Shown here in pieces: positions 1-6,152 of a stretch of DNA of 8,958 nucleotides. Positions within the stretch are counted from its first letter, which is position 1, and the number at the start of each line of letters is the position of its first letter. Where the stretch lies: the NCBI GenBank assembly GCA_016840645.1, contig JAEORY010000136.1:1-8958 (forward strand), read 5' to 3'. Position numbers and translations under genes: made by a program. Below the pieces are notes generated by a model. That model searched no databases, was not told the origin of the DNA, and saw nothing but the letters and a program-made list of their open reading frames with translations. The DNA comes from Candidatus Borrarchaeota archaeon (GTDB lineage Archaea; Asgardarchaeota; Sifarchaeia; Borrarchaeales; Borrarchaeaceae).

Positions 1-675
1 TAACGGCTGAGGCTGACAAGGTAGTTTTAGCCGAATACTAAGTGTGCGATCAGTTTCCTGCCAGTCATATTGAATGGCTTGTCCGTCATCAGGGCTGTAG
101 GGGAGAGTGAAATAACGAATGTGTGGTGTTACCACCGCAGTATAAGGAAAATGTGTCAAAAGGCTGAGATCCAAGCCGAGTTGATAGTAGTAACGCCGGA
201 ACATTCGCAAGGTTTGACGGATCAGCGCCAAGCGGTAATATTTGCCCTCGAAATTAGCTAAAGTGAGGGCTACGGTGCGGACCAAAGTATCGAGGTTGCC
301 TTCCACTCCCGTAATTTGCACGATCCTCAACACGTCATAATAACACTGTTTGCGGGTGGCCTGCGAACGGAGGATGCGTCCCACCACTTCGGCTATACAA
401 CGCCTAATGCGTGAGGGGAGATAAACTACGCGTCCATTGGAGGCGGTTAAGTTGACCTGCTTTTCGTTGATGACTTTGTAAGCCTTTTTCTGGAGTTTCT
501 TGTTCTTCTTTTGCTTTGGGGAGGTAGCCAGCGCATCAATCCACTGATCGGACCACAAAGTCGTTAAGATTTGTTGAGCAGCGAGTGTAACTAAATCCCG
601 TAACCAGTCCAGCGATGTTCGCAAAGCGATGTCCTGCGGGAGTTTTAAGGGGTATGCCTGAGTCAGATACGTCAT
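1..675 (-). CDS. Probable TnpB/IS605 OrfB-type transposon protein, N-terminal part (runs off left edge)
   Basis: The minus-strand frame is open from ATG at 675 to the window edge: 225 codons, no stop, C-terminus outside the window. It begins MTYLTQAYPLKLP and is rich in basic and aromatic residues. A lysine-rich patch lies near residues 53-66, a segment reading LPSRIRRCIAEVVGRILRSQ follows near 85-105, and a beta-rich stretch with YFTLPYSPDDGQAIQYDW lies near 190-208. This arrangement resembles the N-terminal half of TnpB-like RNA-guided nucleases of IS200/IS605 elements. The RuvC residues and zinc finger that would prove it would lie beyond position 1. ATG 675 is the first start after an in-frame TAG upstream, with a weak GGAAG about 12 bases before it. 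Codons use more C and G at third positions than the neighbouring genes, suggesting recent acquisition. The family call comes from remembered sequence style only; the open frame itself is certain. Confidence 0.55.
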   Translation of the reverse strand, partial: MTYLTQAYPLKLPQDIALRTSLDWLRDLVTLAAQQILTTLWSDQWIDALATSPKQKKNKKLQKKAYKVINEKQVNLTASNGRVVYLPSRIRRCIAEVVGRILRSQATRKQCYYDVLRIVQITGVEGNLDTLVRTVALTLANFEGKYYRLALIRQTLRMFRRYYYQLGLDLSLLTHFPYTAVVTPHIRYFTLPYSPDDGQAIQYDWQETDRTLSIRLKLPCQPQPL

Positions 676-780
676 GTGTAAGCTACTTCCAGTACGGTTT
701 TCTTTCTTTTTAGCTCGGATAACGTCAAACTAGTATGCGGAACACAACTATAAAAAGACAACGTTTTTTAGCTGTCAGCA

Positions 781-813
781 GTGGAGTGGAGTAGAGCGCT
801 CACCATTCTCCAC
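781..813. repeat. Imperfect hairpin upstream of the TnpB-like gene, possible element end
   Basis: GTGGAG (781-786) and CTCCAC (808-813) are perfect inverted arms around a central 8-bp palindrome GAGCGCTC (794-801). The hairpin sits about 105 bases upstream of the TnpB-like start. IS200/IS605 elements carry subterminal imperfect palindromes at their ends, so this could be the left end of the element. No matching right end can be seen because the gene leaves the window. A nearby pair of direct repeats, TTGTCTATA at 825-833 and 845-853, 20 bp apart, could mark the same boundary or be unrelated. Confidence 0.35.
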
Positions 814-870
814 CAACGGAATAGTTGTCTATAACACGGCATATTTGTCTATATTTATGTTAACTATTAA

Positions 871-910
871 GCACCCTTCGGTTGCAACCTAACTGCTTCC
901 ATGAAGGCAC
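871..910 (-). promoter_or_regulatory. Candidate SECIS element in the hdrA 3' untranslated region
   Basis: It begins about 38 bases after the hdrA stop. Read on the minus strand, CCTTC pairs with GAAGG, then after a two-base AT bulge GG pairs with CC. An AA/AA internal loop follows, then GCA pairs with TGC around a 7-base loop. A weaker outer extension GTG/TGC is possible with one bulged G. A purine-rich internal loop with GGAA on the 5' side and A on the 3' side, capped by a short stem of about 3 bp, resembles the GAA/A internal loop known in archaeal SECIS elements, which normally lie in the 3' untranslated region. The fold was done by hand. A competing fold exists: AGCACCC at the stop (949-943) with GGGTGCT (876-870), enclosing an inner TCATGGA...TTCATGG hairpin. 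The lower stem is shorter than typical. The location fits; the exact structure is uncertain. Confidence 0.45.
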
Positions 911-947
911 AACTTTTTCCATCCATGATCCTTGCAGTATATGGGTG

Positions 948-2900
948 CTATGTTTTTACTTTCAAAGTTGGTTTTAATGTGCCTGAGATCTCGCGAAGAA
1001 GTTGTTCGTCCCTGTGATATCTAACTGAAAGTGCTTTTGTTGGACAGACTGAAACACACAATCCGCAACCTTTACATGCAATTTCTGATACTTGAGCGAC
1101 TGCATCTTCAACTTTCACGGCATAAAATGGACAGACGCGCTCGCAAGTTCCACATGCAATACACAGTGACTTATTGACGACTGGAACCATAAGTTCCAAC
1201 ATCATTTTACCCTGTACAAATGCGGCAGCTAAAGCAGCGACACCATTTGCACCCGCTACGCTGTACGGAATGTTTTTAGGACCGTGTGCTCCTCCGGCAA
1301 TATATATGCCTGGAGTCTTTGTGTCCTGCGGATTGAGGCACTCATGGATTGGCTTAAGAAAGCCGCTTGGGCCACGATCAAGTCTTAAGACATCTGCGAT
1401 TTTCAGTGTTCCTTCTCCTGGGACGATTCCTGCAGAAAGCACCAACATATCCACTTCATCGCGGATTAGTTCTCTTGTCAAAGTATTTTCCACCCGAATC
1501 TTCAGATTCTTTGTTTCTTTGTTTTCTCGCACTTCAGCAATCTTGCCCCTGACGAATTTAATGCCTGCATCCCTCACACGGGCATAATACTCTTCGCAGG
1601 CTTTATCTGGGGTACGGATATCAATGTAGTAGATCGTTATATCAGCGTCAGGATATTCTTGGTGAATTAACTGAGCGTTCTTCATCGCTACCATACAGCA
1701 AACCTGACTGCAATGCGGATTTGTTTTTAGATCTCTAGATCCAACACATTGAACCATCCCTATTTTTTTAGGTCGCTTATTATCAGAAATACGTAATAAG
1801 TGACCACCTGTAGGCCCTGTTGGATTCAACAGTCGTTCTAGATCTGATTGTGTAACAACGTTTTCATAGATTCCGTAGCCATAATCGTTGTTTTCCAATG
1901 CGTTATAAGGGGCAAATCCAGTTGCCGCGATGATTGCACCGACTTCGATTTCCTTGGTTGCTGACTGTTGTTCTAAATCTATTGACTCTGATAAGCACGC
2001 CTTTTGGCATGCGCCACACTCTATACAGTCGTCTTTGTTAATCACTGCCTTTTTCGGAACTGCTTGTGCAAATAGAATGTATATTGCATTTCGAGTTCCT
2101 AATCCATTATTGAATTCGTTAGGAACTGTTATTGGACATTTTTCCAGACACGCTTCGCATCCTGTACAGGTTTCTGTGTTAACATAGCGGGCTTTTTGCA
2201 GTAATTCAACCTTAAATTCACCAGGTCTACCGCTTACGCCTTGGACTTCAGTATAAGTTAAGATCTCTATATTTGGATTTCTAGCGACTTCAACCATTTT
2301 TGGAGCCAATATTCAGATACTACAATCATCAGTTGGGAACACTCTATCGAATTTCGCCATGCTCCCACCAATTGAAGAACTACTTTCCACGAGGTATACT
2401 TTGATCCCCTGCTTTGCTAAATCCAGCGCGGCTGTCATTCCAGTAATTCCTGCTCCAACTACCATCACTGCCTCTACTGTTTCCAACTCCATTACTGGGA
2501 TATCTTCCAGTAATTCCGCTCGTGCCACACCTGCTGCAACTAATCGTTTCGCTTTTTCAGTTGCTGCTTCTTTATCTGTATGAACAAAAGAATTATGTTC
2601 TCTGAGATTCACCATTTGAAAATAGTAAGGCGACAATCCTGCTTCTTTTAGCAACGCTCGATATGTTCCCTCGTGTATCATGGGTGTACATGCTGCAACA
2701 ACAATGCGATTCAGATTATAGTCCTTTATAGCTTCTTTGATCTCTTGTTGTCCTGCATCGCTACAACTAAACACGCTTGTGCTTGTGTATACTACATTAG
2801 GCAAAGTTTTCGCAAACTCGGCGACTTCTTCTACGTCTACCACTGAGCCAATGTTCACGCCTCACGCACAAACAAAGGTACCAATGCGTACATTTTTCAT
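948..2900 (-). CDS. hdrA: HdrA, heterodisulfide reductase-type FAD/iron-sulfur subunit A, with two predicted selenocysteines
   Basis: HdrA is the cytoplasmic FAD-containing, electron-bifurcating subunit of HdrABC-type complexes; it distributes electrons through [4Fe-4S] clusters. The frame runs from ATG 2900 to TAG 948-950 and gives 650 residues, the normal family length, if TGA at codons 13 and 196 is read as selenocysteine. Seen in order: N-terminal VCAU-G motif (10-14, usually VCHCG); AACTP near 69-73; FAD-binding VGAGITG (148-154) and IGGSMAKFD; FPTDDCSI-U-ILAPK, where the family has Cys at the U; an inserted ferredoxin domain with cysteine motifs from 245 and 292; the HdrA signature QCVGSR with Cys 385, 397, 401 and 402; and a C-terminal ferredoxin with motifs at 580 and 609. 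The start is set by AGGAGGGG at 2905-2912 and by the conserved RIGTFVC N-terminus. A start at the downstream GTG would lose the first cluster motif. It stands alone, without hdrB or hdrC, divergent from frhB1. Reading TGA as selenocysteine is inference; the HdrA identity is very secure. Confidence 0.95.
2313..2315 (-). other. hdrA: In-frame TGA, predicted selenocysteine 196 of HdrA
   Basis: The codon lies in FPTDDCSI-U-ILAPKMVEV. The usual HdrA sequence here is close to DCSxCILxPK, so TGA falls exactly on a conserved cysteine. HdrA is an established selenoprotein in Methanococcus species. Without recoding, the protein would stop right after the FAD-binding segment and lose all later ferredoxin clusters. 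Similarity to HdrA continues on both sides in the same frame, with no insertion or deletion. Confidence 0.88.
2862..2864 (-). other. hdrA: In-frame TGA, predicted selenocysteine 13 of HdrA
   Basis: The codon lies in RIGTFVCA-U-GVNIGSVVDVEEV. HdrA proteins usually read VFVCHCGxNI here, so TGA replaces the second cysteine of the N-terminal motif. The frame continues into convincing HdrA sequence, and a strong ribosome binding site precedes the upstream ATG. A second selenocysteine this close to the start is not the textbook HdrA position. Confidence 0.8.
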
Positions 2901-2902
2901 AG

Positions 2903-2929
2903 AACCCCTCCTGGGGTTAATTGTTAACC
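2903..2929 (-). promoter_or_regulatory. Overlapping hairpins over the hdrA ribosome binding site
   Basis: The mRNA strand contains GGTTAA-CAA-TTAACC (2929-2915), a perfect 6-bp stem. Overlapping it is AACCCC-AGGA-GGGGTT (2918-2903), a perfect 6-bp stem with a 4-base loop that holds the AGGAGG Shine-Dalgarno sequence. Because TTAACC and AACCCC share bases, only one hairpin can form at a time, so the leader could switch between an open and a masked ribosome binding site. The predicted transcription start (about 2930-2935) would make these two hairpins nearly the whole leader. As DNA, the first palindrome could also be a repressor site at the transcription start. Confidence 0.55.
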
Positions 2930-2950
2930 TTTATTACCTCCAATTGTGAA

Positions 2951-2968
2951 CTTTTATTATAATTTCGC
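2951..2968 (-). promoter_or_regulatory. Archaeal BRE/TATA promoter of hdrA
   Basis: On the minus strand GCGAAA is followed directly by TTATAATAAAAG, a good match to a BRE plus TATA box. The distance predicts initiation near 2930-2935 and a leader of about 30 bases before ATG 2900. Confidence 0.6.
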
Positions 2969-2987
2969 CAATTTTTGATTGGAGTAC

Positions 2988-3048
2988 AGCTGTCTAGTAC
3001 GGGTATTTAAATTTACCTCTATTTATCTAGCTTTCCAAATAGACAGCT
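2988..3048. repeat. 9-bp perfect inverted repeat in the divergent promoter region
   Basis: AGCTGTCTA (2988-2996) and TAGACAGCT (3040-3048) are perfect inverted copies around a 43-bp A/T-rich spacer. The left arm lies about 20 bp upstream of the hdrA BRE, so a regulator binding both arms could control hdrA. The rest of the 416-base gap 2901-3316 holds no credible gene. It also contains the 10-bp palindrome TCTTTAAAGA at 3077-3086. Confidence 0.45.
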
Positions 3049-3221
3049 ACAAAGTGTGTATACAGTTATAAACCTATCTTTAAAGAGATAAGAACGAATA
3101 TGCTATAAGCAGATAATCTCTTAGTAATAGATCGTATATCGCATTGTAGAAACTCCATTATTTCGATAACTAAAAAAAGTACAAAAAAACTTTTTAAACC
3201 AAAGCTTGTATAGGTTTAGCT

Positions 3222-3260
3222 GGATTTCGCTTAGAAACTTAGGATTTCGATTTATAGGTT
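3222..3260 (+). promoter_or_regulatory. Probable promoter of the first FrhB-like gene, with duplicated motif
   Basis: TTTCGA then TTTATAGG (3245-3258) resembles a BRE/TATA box about 60 bases before ATG 3317. GGATTTCG occurs twice, at 3222-3229 and 3242-3249, exactly 20 bp apart, the second copy overlapping the BRE. TATAGGTT also occurs twice, at 3209-3216 and 3253-3260. The same-face spacing suggests a tandem activator or repressor site. Confidence 0.45.
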
Positions 3261-3316
3261 ACAATCTTAAAAAGACATTTTGTAAAGCCGCAACTTATTT
3301 AAAAGAGGTTTGAAAA

Positions 3317-3922
3317 ATGGCAAAAGAACGAATGATTGATTACTTACAGAGCAGAATCGAGGGAATCGGGTTCCGCGATTTACATGATTTTGTTGTAGAT
3401 AAAGACGTCTGTTGTTTCTGCGGGACATGTGCGAGTTTATGTCCAAGAATTGGTTTGGAAGAAAAAGAACCAAAACTTCAGGAATATGATCCAACATGCT
3501 CAATGTGTTTTAGATATTGTGCAAGAACATATTTCCCTGAAGATGAAGTAGAAAAAGAATTCTTTGGTGGTAAAACACGCGATAACTACCTCTTAGGTTA
3601 TTATCAGAAAGCAACTGCCGCACAAAGTACCGATGATGCTGTATTGAAGGTGGCACAAAATGGAGGAGTAGTCTCCACACTATTGATTCGTGCTTTAGAG
3701 ACAGGTTTAATTGATGGAGCACTTGTTACAGGAAAGGCTGGCAATTGGGTGCCGAAACCATATGTAGCGAGAACACCAGAAGAGATATTGGCTGCCGCTG
3801 GTTCTAGATATACGATGGCGCCAAGTATGCTTCCATATTCTGAGGCAATATATGAATATGAACTTGAAAAACTTGCTTTTGTTGGTATGCCGTGCCAAAT
3901 CCAAGCAGCACGAAAATTTTAA
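3317..3922 (+). CDS. FrhB-like F420-interacting iron-sulfur flavoprotein, N-terminal part ended by in-frame TAA
   Basis: This is the N-terminal 201 residues of an FrhB-family (coenzyme F420 hydrogenase/dehydrogenase beta subunit) protein; family members exchange electrons between F420 and partner subunits through FAD and [4Fe-4S] clusters. Seen: cluster motif CCFCGTCASLCP (32-43), a second group CSMCFRYC (61-68), NGGVVSTLLIRALETGLIDGALV (115-137, family core), AGSRYTMAPSM near 161-171, and VGMPCQIQAARK (189-200). ATG 3317 is preceded by GAGGT at 3305-3309 and a candidate promoter. The frame ends at TAA 3920-3922, but FrhB sequence resumes in the same frame immediately after it. The natural gene is therefore 3317-4735, 472 residues, broken by one nonsense codon. 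The paralog at 4992 has glutamine (CAG) at the aligned position, so CAA-to-TAA is the simplest explanation. A sequencing error, a real pseudogene and a split gene are all possible. Confidence 0.85.
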   Translation: MAKERMIDYLQSRIEGIGFRDLHDFVVDKDVCCFCGTCASLCPRIGLEEKEPKLQEYDPTCSMCFRYCARTYFPEDEVEKEFFGGKTRDNYLLGYYQKATAAQSTDDAVLKVAQNGGVVSTLLIRALETGLIDGALVTGKAGNWVPKPYVARTPEEILAAAGSRYTMAPSMLPYSEAIYEYELEKLAFVGMPCQIQAARKF

Positions 3923-3961
3923 CTATGGCCGCCACTTTCTGATGCACTTGGAAAAATCACT

Positions 3962-4735
3962 TTGATAATTGGGCTGTTCTGCTCATCGAATTTCACGATG
4001 GATTTGCTTAAGAATACAGTATATCAACAAATGGGTGTATCATTGAGTGACGTAAAGAAGTTTGATATTGCACGTGGTAAATTCTTTGTCTACCTAAATG
4101 ATGGATCGGTAAAAGACATCCCAATAAAAGAGACTAAAGTAAACAATTGGGCATCTTGTCAATATTGTAAGGACTATACCGCTGAATTTTCTGATATTGC
4201 AGTTGGCTCAGTAGGTGCGCCAGCCGATGATTGGAATACTGTCTTCGTAAGATCAGATGTCGGTGCAAAACTGTTTGATGATGCCGTTTCTGCTGGAAAA
4301 ATAACTGTAGCAGATACACTTGATCTCTCTAGGGTAGAAAAAGAATCTCTTAGGAAGAAATCGCAATTAGCGAAGATGGATGAGCGGGTGTATTCCGCCG
4401 TACAACTTTTGAATGTGTCAGACGTTGAAGCAAAGACCTATGCAACTCTCGTGTCTTTAGGATACGCAGATATAGCGATGTTAGCTAAAGTCATGAAAGA
4501 AGAAGAAGCAGATGTTCGTAACTCCCTTAGTATATTACAACAACGAAAATGGATCTCAGCAGCCGATTCTAAATATACTCCCGTCAATCCGGCAGAAGTT
4601 GTCAAGGCAGAAATAGACAAATTCGAGGCAAACATCAAAAAAATCAAATCTGATGCATTGGTAGATCTCCACGCGCTTTATGTGCAGAACAATCTCATGC
4701 ATGTGCGCTATAAGGAATTTATGGACTTAATCTAG
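3962..4735 (+). CDS. Continuation of the interrupted FrhB-like protein, with C-terminal TrmB-like winged helix
   Basis: The frame is the same as 3317-3922 and open from 3923; TTG 3962 is the first possible start but has only a poor ribosome binding site. The first part is the FrhB C-terminal domain: IGLFCSSNF (start at full-length residue 217), a GKFFVYLNDGSVKDIP beta region, and CQYCKDYTAEFSD (281-293) with the usual CxxC cluster ligands. After residue about 358 the sequence changes to VYSAVQLLNVSDVEAKTYATLV, then an ISAADSKYTPVNPAEVV wing-like segment and a charged helix to 460. This matches the layout of TrmB-type winged helix-turn-helix regulators, which are common in archaea. A fusion of an F420/flavin redox domain to such a DNA-binding-like domain suggests redox-sensing control or a protein-interaction role. 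It ends with TAG at 4733-4735. The FrhB call is secure; the TrmB call rests on motif style. Confidence 0.8.
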   Translation: MIIGLFCSSNFTMDLLKNTVYQQMGVSLSDVKKFDIARGKFFVYLNDGSVKDIPIKETKVNNWASCQYCKDYTAEFSDIAVGSVGAPADDWNTVFVRSDVGAKLFDDAVSAGKITVADTLDLSRVEKESLRKKSQLAKMDERVYSAVQLLNVSDVEAKTYATLVSLGYADIAMLAKVMKEEEADVRNSLSILQQRKWISAADSKYTPVNPAEVVKAEIDKFEANIKKIKSDALVDLHALYVQNNLMHVRYKEFMDLI

Positions 4736-4742
4736 CGTGCGA

Positions 4743-4767
4743 TTTTTCTCTTTTCTTTCTTTTTTCA
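4743..4767 (+). terminator. T-rich archaeal terminator after the FrhB-TrmB gene
   Basis: A nearly pure pyrimidine tract dominated by T runs starts just after the TAG stop, with no hairpin. This is the usual archaeal intrinsic terminator form. The remaining gap to 4991 is A/T-rich, holds no gene, and has a possible TATA-like TTTTAAATAG at 4896-4905. Confidence 0.5.
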
Positions 4768-4991
4768 CAATTTTGGATTATTTCATATCATTTTTTAGAA
4801 AATCTGATTCAGTTAGAGCTTTTGGGATCTCTTCTTTTAGAAATCAATTGCAACTGGTTTCTCGATTATAATTTGTGACATAATGGAATAGTCAATTTTA
4901 AATAGGGACATGAAATACCACAAACTGACTCTAAGTTTTGTTATTCTCATAACTCCAAAAATTGAAAACACTGGTAGAGATGTGATTCAAG

Positions 4992-5978
4992 ATGTTAAAG
5001 ATGCATGAATTTGGTGATAAAAACCTGGGAGATCTTCAAGCAGAAGTTATCTATAATAGCCTTTGTACTGGATGCGGGGCATGTGCTGCTTTCTGCCACA
5101 AGTACATTAGCATGGTAGATGGATTTCCAACTGCAATTTCAAGATGCTTAACTCCCTGTGGGCTCTGTTATAGTGTTTGCCCACGGACATTTGTATCGCT
5201 TAAAGCGCTAGATCAATTTACTTTTGGCAAAAACCGTGAAGATCAAGCGTTAGGATACTATAACAAAATAGTCATGGCTAAGCCCAAAGGAAAAGTGAAT
5301 TCTGCAGTAGAACAAGCAAAAGCAGGTGTGAAAACAGCCTTGCTAAAGGCGGCGATTGATCTAAAACTAATCGATTCAGCAGTGCTAGCTAAAGGTGTCG
5401 ATCCGAAAGATAAGTGGAAAGCAGAACCATTTATCGCTACAAATAAGAAAGAAATTGATGCAGGCGCGGAGGGGAAACTGAACGCAAGTCCTCAGATAAC
5501 AGGTTTAGCGGAAGCTATGGCTATGGGCAATGACAAAATCGCCGTAGTTGGTGTGCCCTGTCAGATGATTGCCTTACGAAAAGTTCAGTCAAACAAGAAC
5601 TATGAAGTTTGCCAAGACAAGATTGCGTTTGCTCTTGCTGAATTCTGTGTACGGGCGCGTCACGATGGATGTGCAAGCTGCTTGGATATGACTGCTGAAT
5701 TCTCTGACATTTCTGTAGATCCCTCTGCAACTAAAGAGGGTTGGAATACCGTTATAATTCGCTCTGAGAAAGGTTTATCTGTTTTTGAAAAAGCCGTAGA
5801 GAAGGATTATATCGAAACACAAGAGATATCTGATGACGTCATAGAAAAACTCAAAACAGCTGCGGAACGAAAACTGAAGAAAAACCTGCAGGCTATTCTT
5901 AAAGACATAGATTATCTTAAACTTGGCTATCTGTTAACAGATTCTACTGAACTCTCTAAATTGCTAAAAATGCTCTAA
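4992..5978 (+). CDS. Second FrhB-like F420-interacting iron-sulfur protein, shortened
   Basis: This is a 328-residue FrhB-family protein, paralogous to the gene just upstream. Seen: CTGCGACAAFC (25-35) and CLTPCGLCYSVCPR (52-65) cluster motifs, KNREDQALGYY (80-90), VVGVPCQMIALRKVQ (185-199), and CASCLDMTAEFSDI (227-240) followed by EGWNTVIIRS. Two things are odd. Between the conserved FC cysteine (219) and the CxxC pair (227) there are only 8 residues, against 59 in the neighbour, so about 51 residues of the FrhB C-terminal domain are missing without a frame shift. The usual GG and AGSKY-like motifs are also degraded (AKAGVKTALL, AGAEGKLNASPQI). It may no longer bind FAD or F420 normally and could act mainly as an iron-sulfur electron carrier. 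It has no winged-helix tail. ATG 4992 follows a weak GAGATGTGAT; ATG 5001 is an alternative. The gene appears separately transcribed, with T-rich tracts on both sides. Confidence 0.87.
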   Translation: MLKMHEFGDKNLGDLQAEVIYNSLCTGCGACAAFCHKYISMVDGFPTAISRCLTPCGLCYSVCPRTFVSLKALDQFTFGKNREDQALGYYNKIVMAKPKGKVNSAVEQAKAGVKTALLKAAIDLKLIDSAVLAKGVDPKDKWKAEPFIATNKKEIDAGAEGKLNASPQITGLAEAMAMGNDKIAVVGVPCQMIALRKVQSNKNYEVCQDKIAFALAEFCVRARHDGCASCLDMTAEFSDISVDPSATKEGWNTVIIRSEKGLSVFEKAVEKDYIETQEISDDVIEKLKTAAERKLKKNLQAILKDIDYLKLGYLLTDSTELSKLLKML

Positions 5979-5984
5979 AACCAC

Positions 5985-6022
5985 TTTTTTATTTTTATTT
6001 TGAACATTTTCTTGTTTTTTTA
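5985..6022 (+). terminator. T-rich terminator after the second FrhB-like gene
   Basis: Several T runs, separated by single A or short A-containing gaps, begin seven bases after the TAA stop. A further T run lies at 6053-6070. No hairpin is evident, which fits archaeal termination. Confidence 0.5.
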
Positions 6023-6091
6023 AGCCTAGGAGTTTCCAGGTGCGTCTATTCGCTTTTTTTTCCTTTGTTTCCAGTGCAGTGTTTTATCAAA

Positions 6092-6145
6092 AGTATTAAA
6101 AAGCGCTTCTTCATATGCTAGGCAATGACGCTAAACAAGGAGGCG
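6092..6145 (+). promoter_or_regulatory. Possible promoter and ribosome binding site of the glcD-like operon
   Basis: AGTATTAAAAA (6092-6102) is TATA-like and lies about 55 bases before ATG 6153. AAGGAGGCG at 6137-6145 is a strong Shine-Dalgarno sequence that sets the start at 6153 rather than at the internal ATG codons 4 and 5 triplets further on. The TATA call is tentative; the ribosome binding site is clear. Confidence 0.45.
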
Positions 6146-6152
6146 TACTATC

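Noticed and set aside
70..261. 63-residue plus-strand frame at the left end
   Set aside because: It is covered by the long open minus-strand frame and has no good ribosome binding site.
744..828. 8-bp inverted repeat ACAACTAT/ATAGTTGT
   Set aside because: Short arms, large spacer and A/T-rich surroundings; likely chance.
1174..1587. 137-residue plus-strand frame opposite hdrA
   Set aside because: It lies entirely inside the conserved HdrA coding region on the other strand, with low-complexity translation.
2280..2315. Bacterial-type SECIS hairpin directly after the TGA codons
   Set aside because: Only weak stems (CATTG/CAGTG after the first TGA, CCA/TGG after the second) are visible, without the expected loop; the archaeal-type site after the gene fits better.
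2862..2864. TGA reassigned to tryptophan or glycine instead of selenocysteine
   Set aside because: TGG is used for Trp in the window, TGA ends the HdrD-like gene normally, and both hdrA TGAs sit on cysteine positions, not Trp or Gly.
3920..3922. TAA in the FrhB gene as a recoded sense codon
   Set aside because: TAA is used as a normal stop by two other genes here, and no known archaeal recoding uses TAA; a C-to-T change is simpler.
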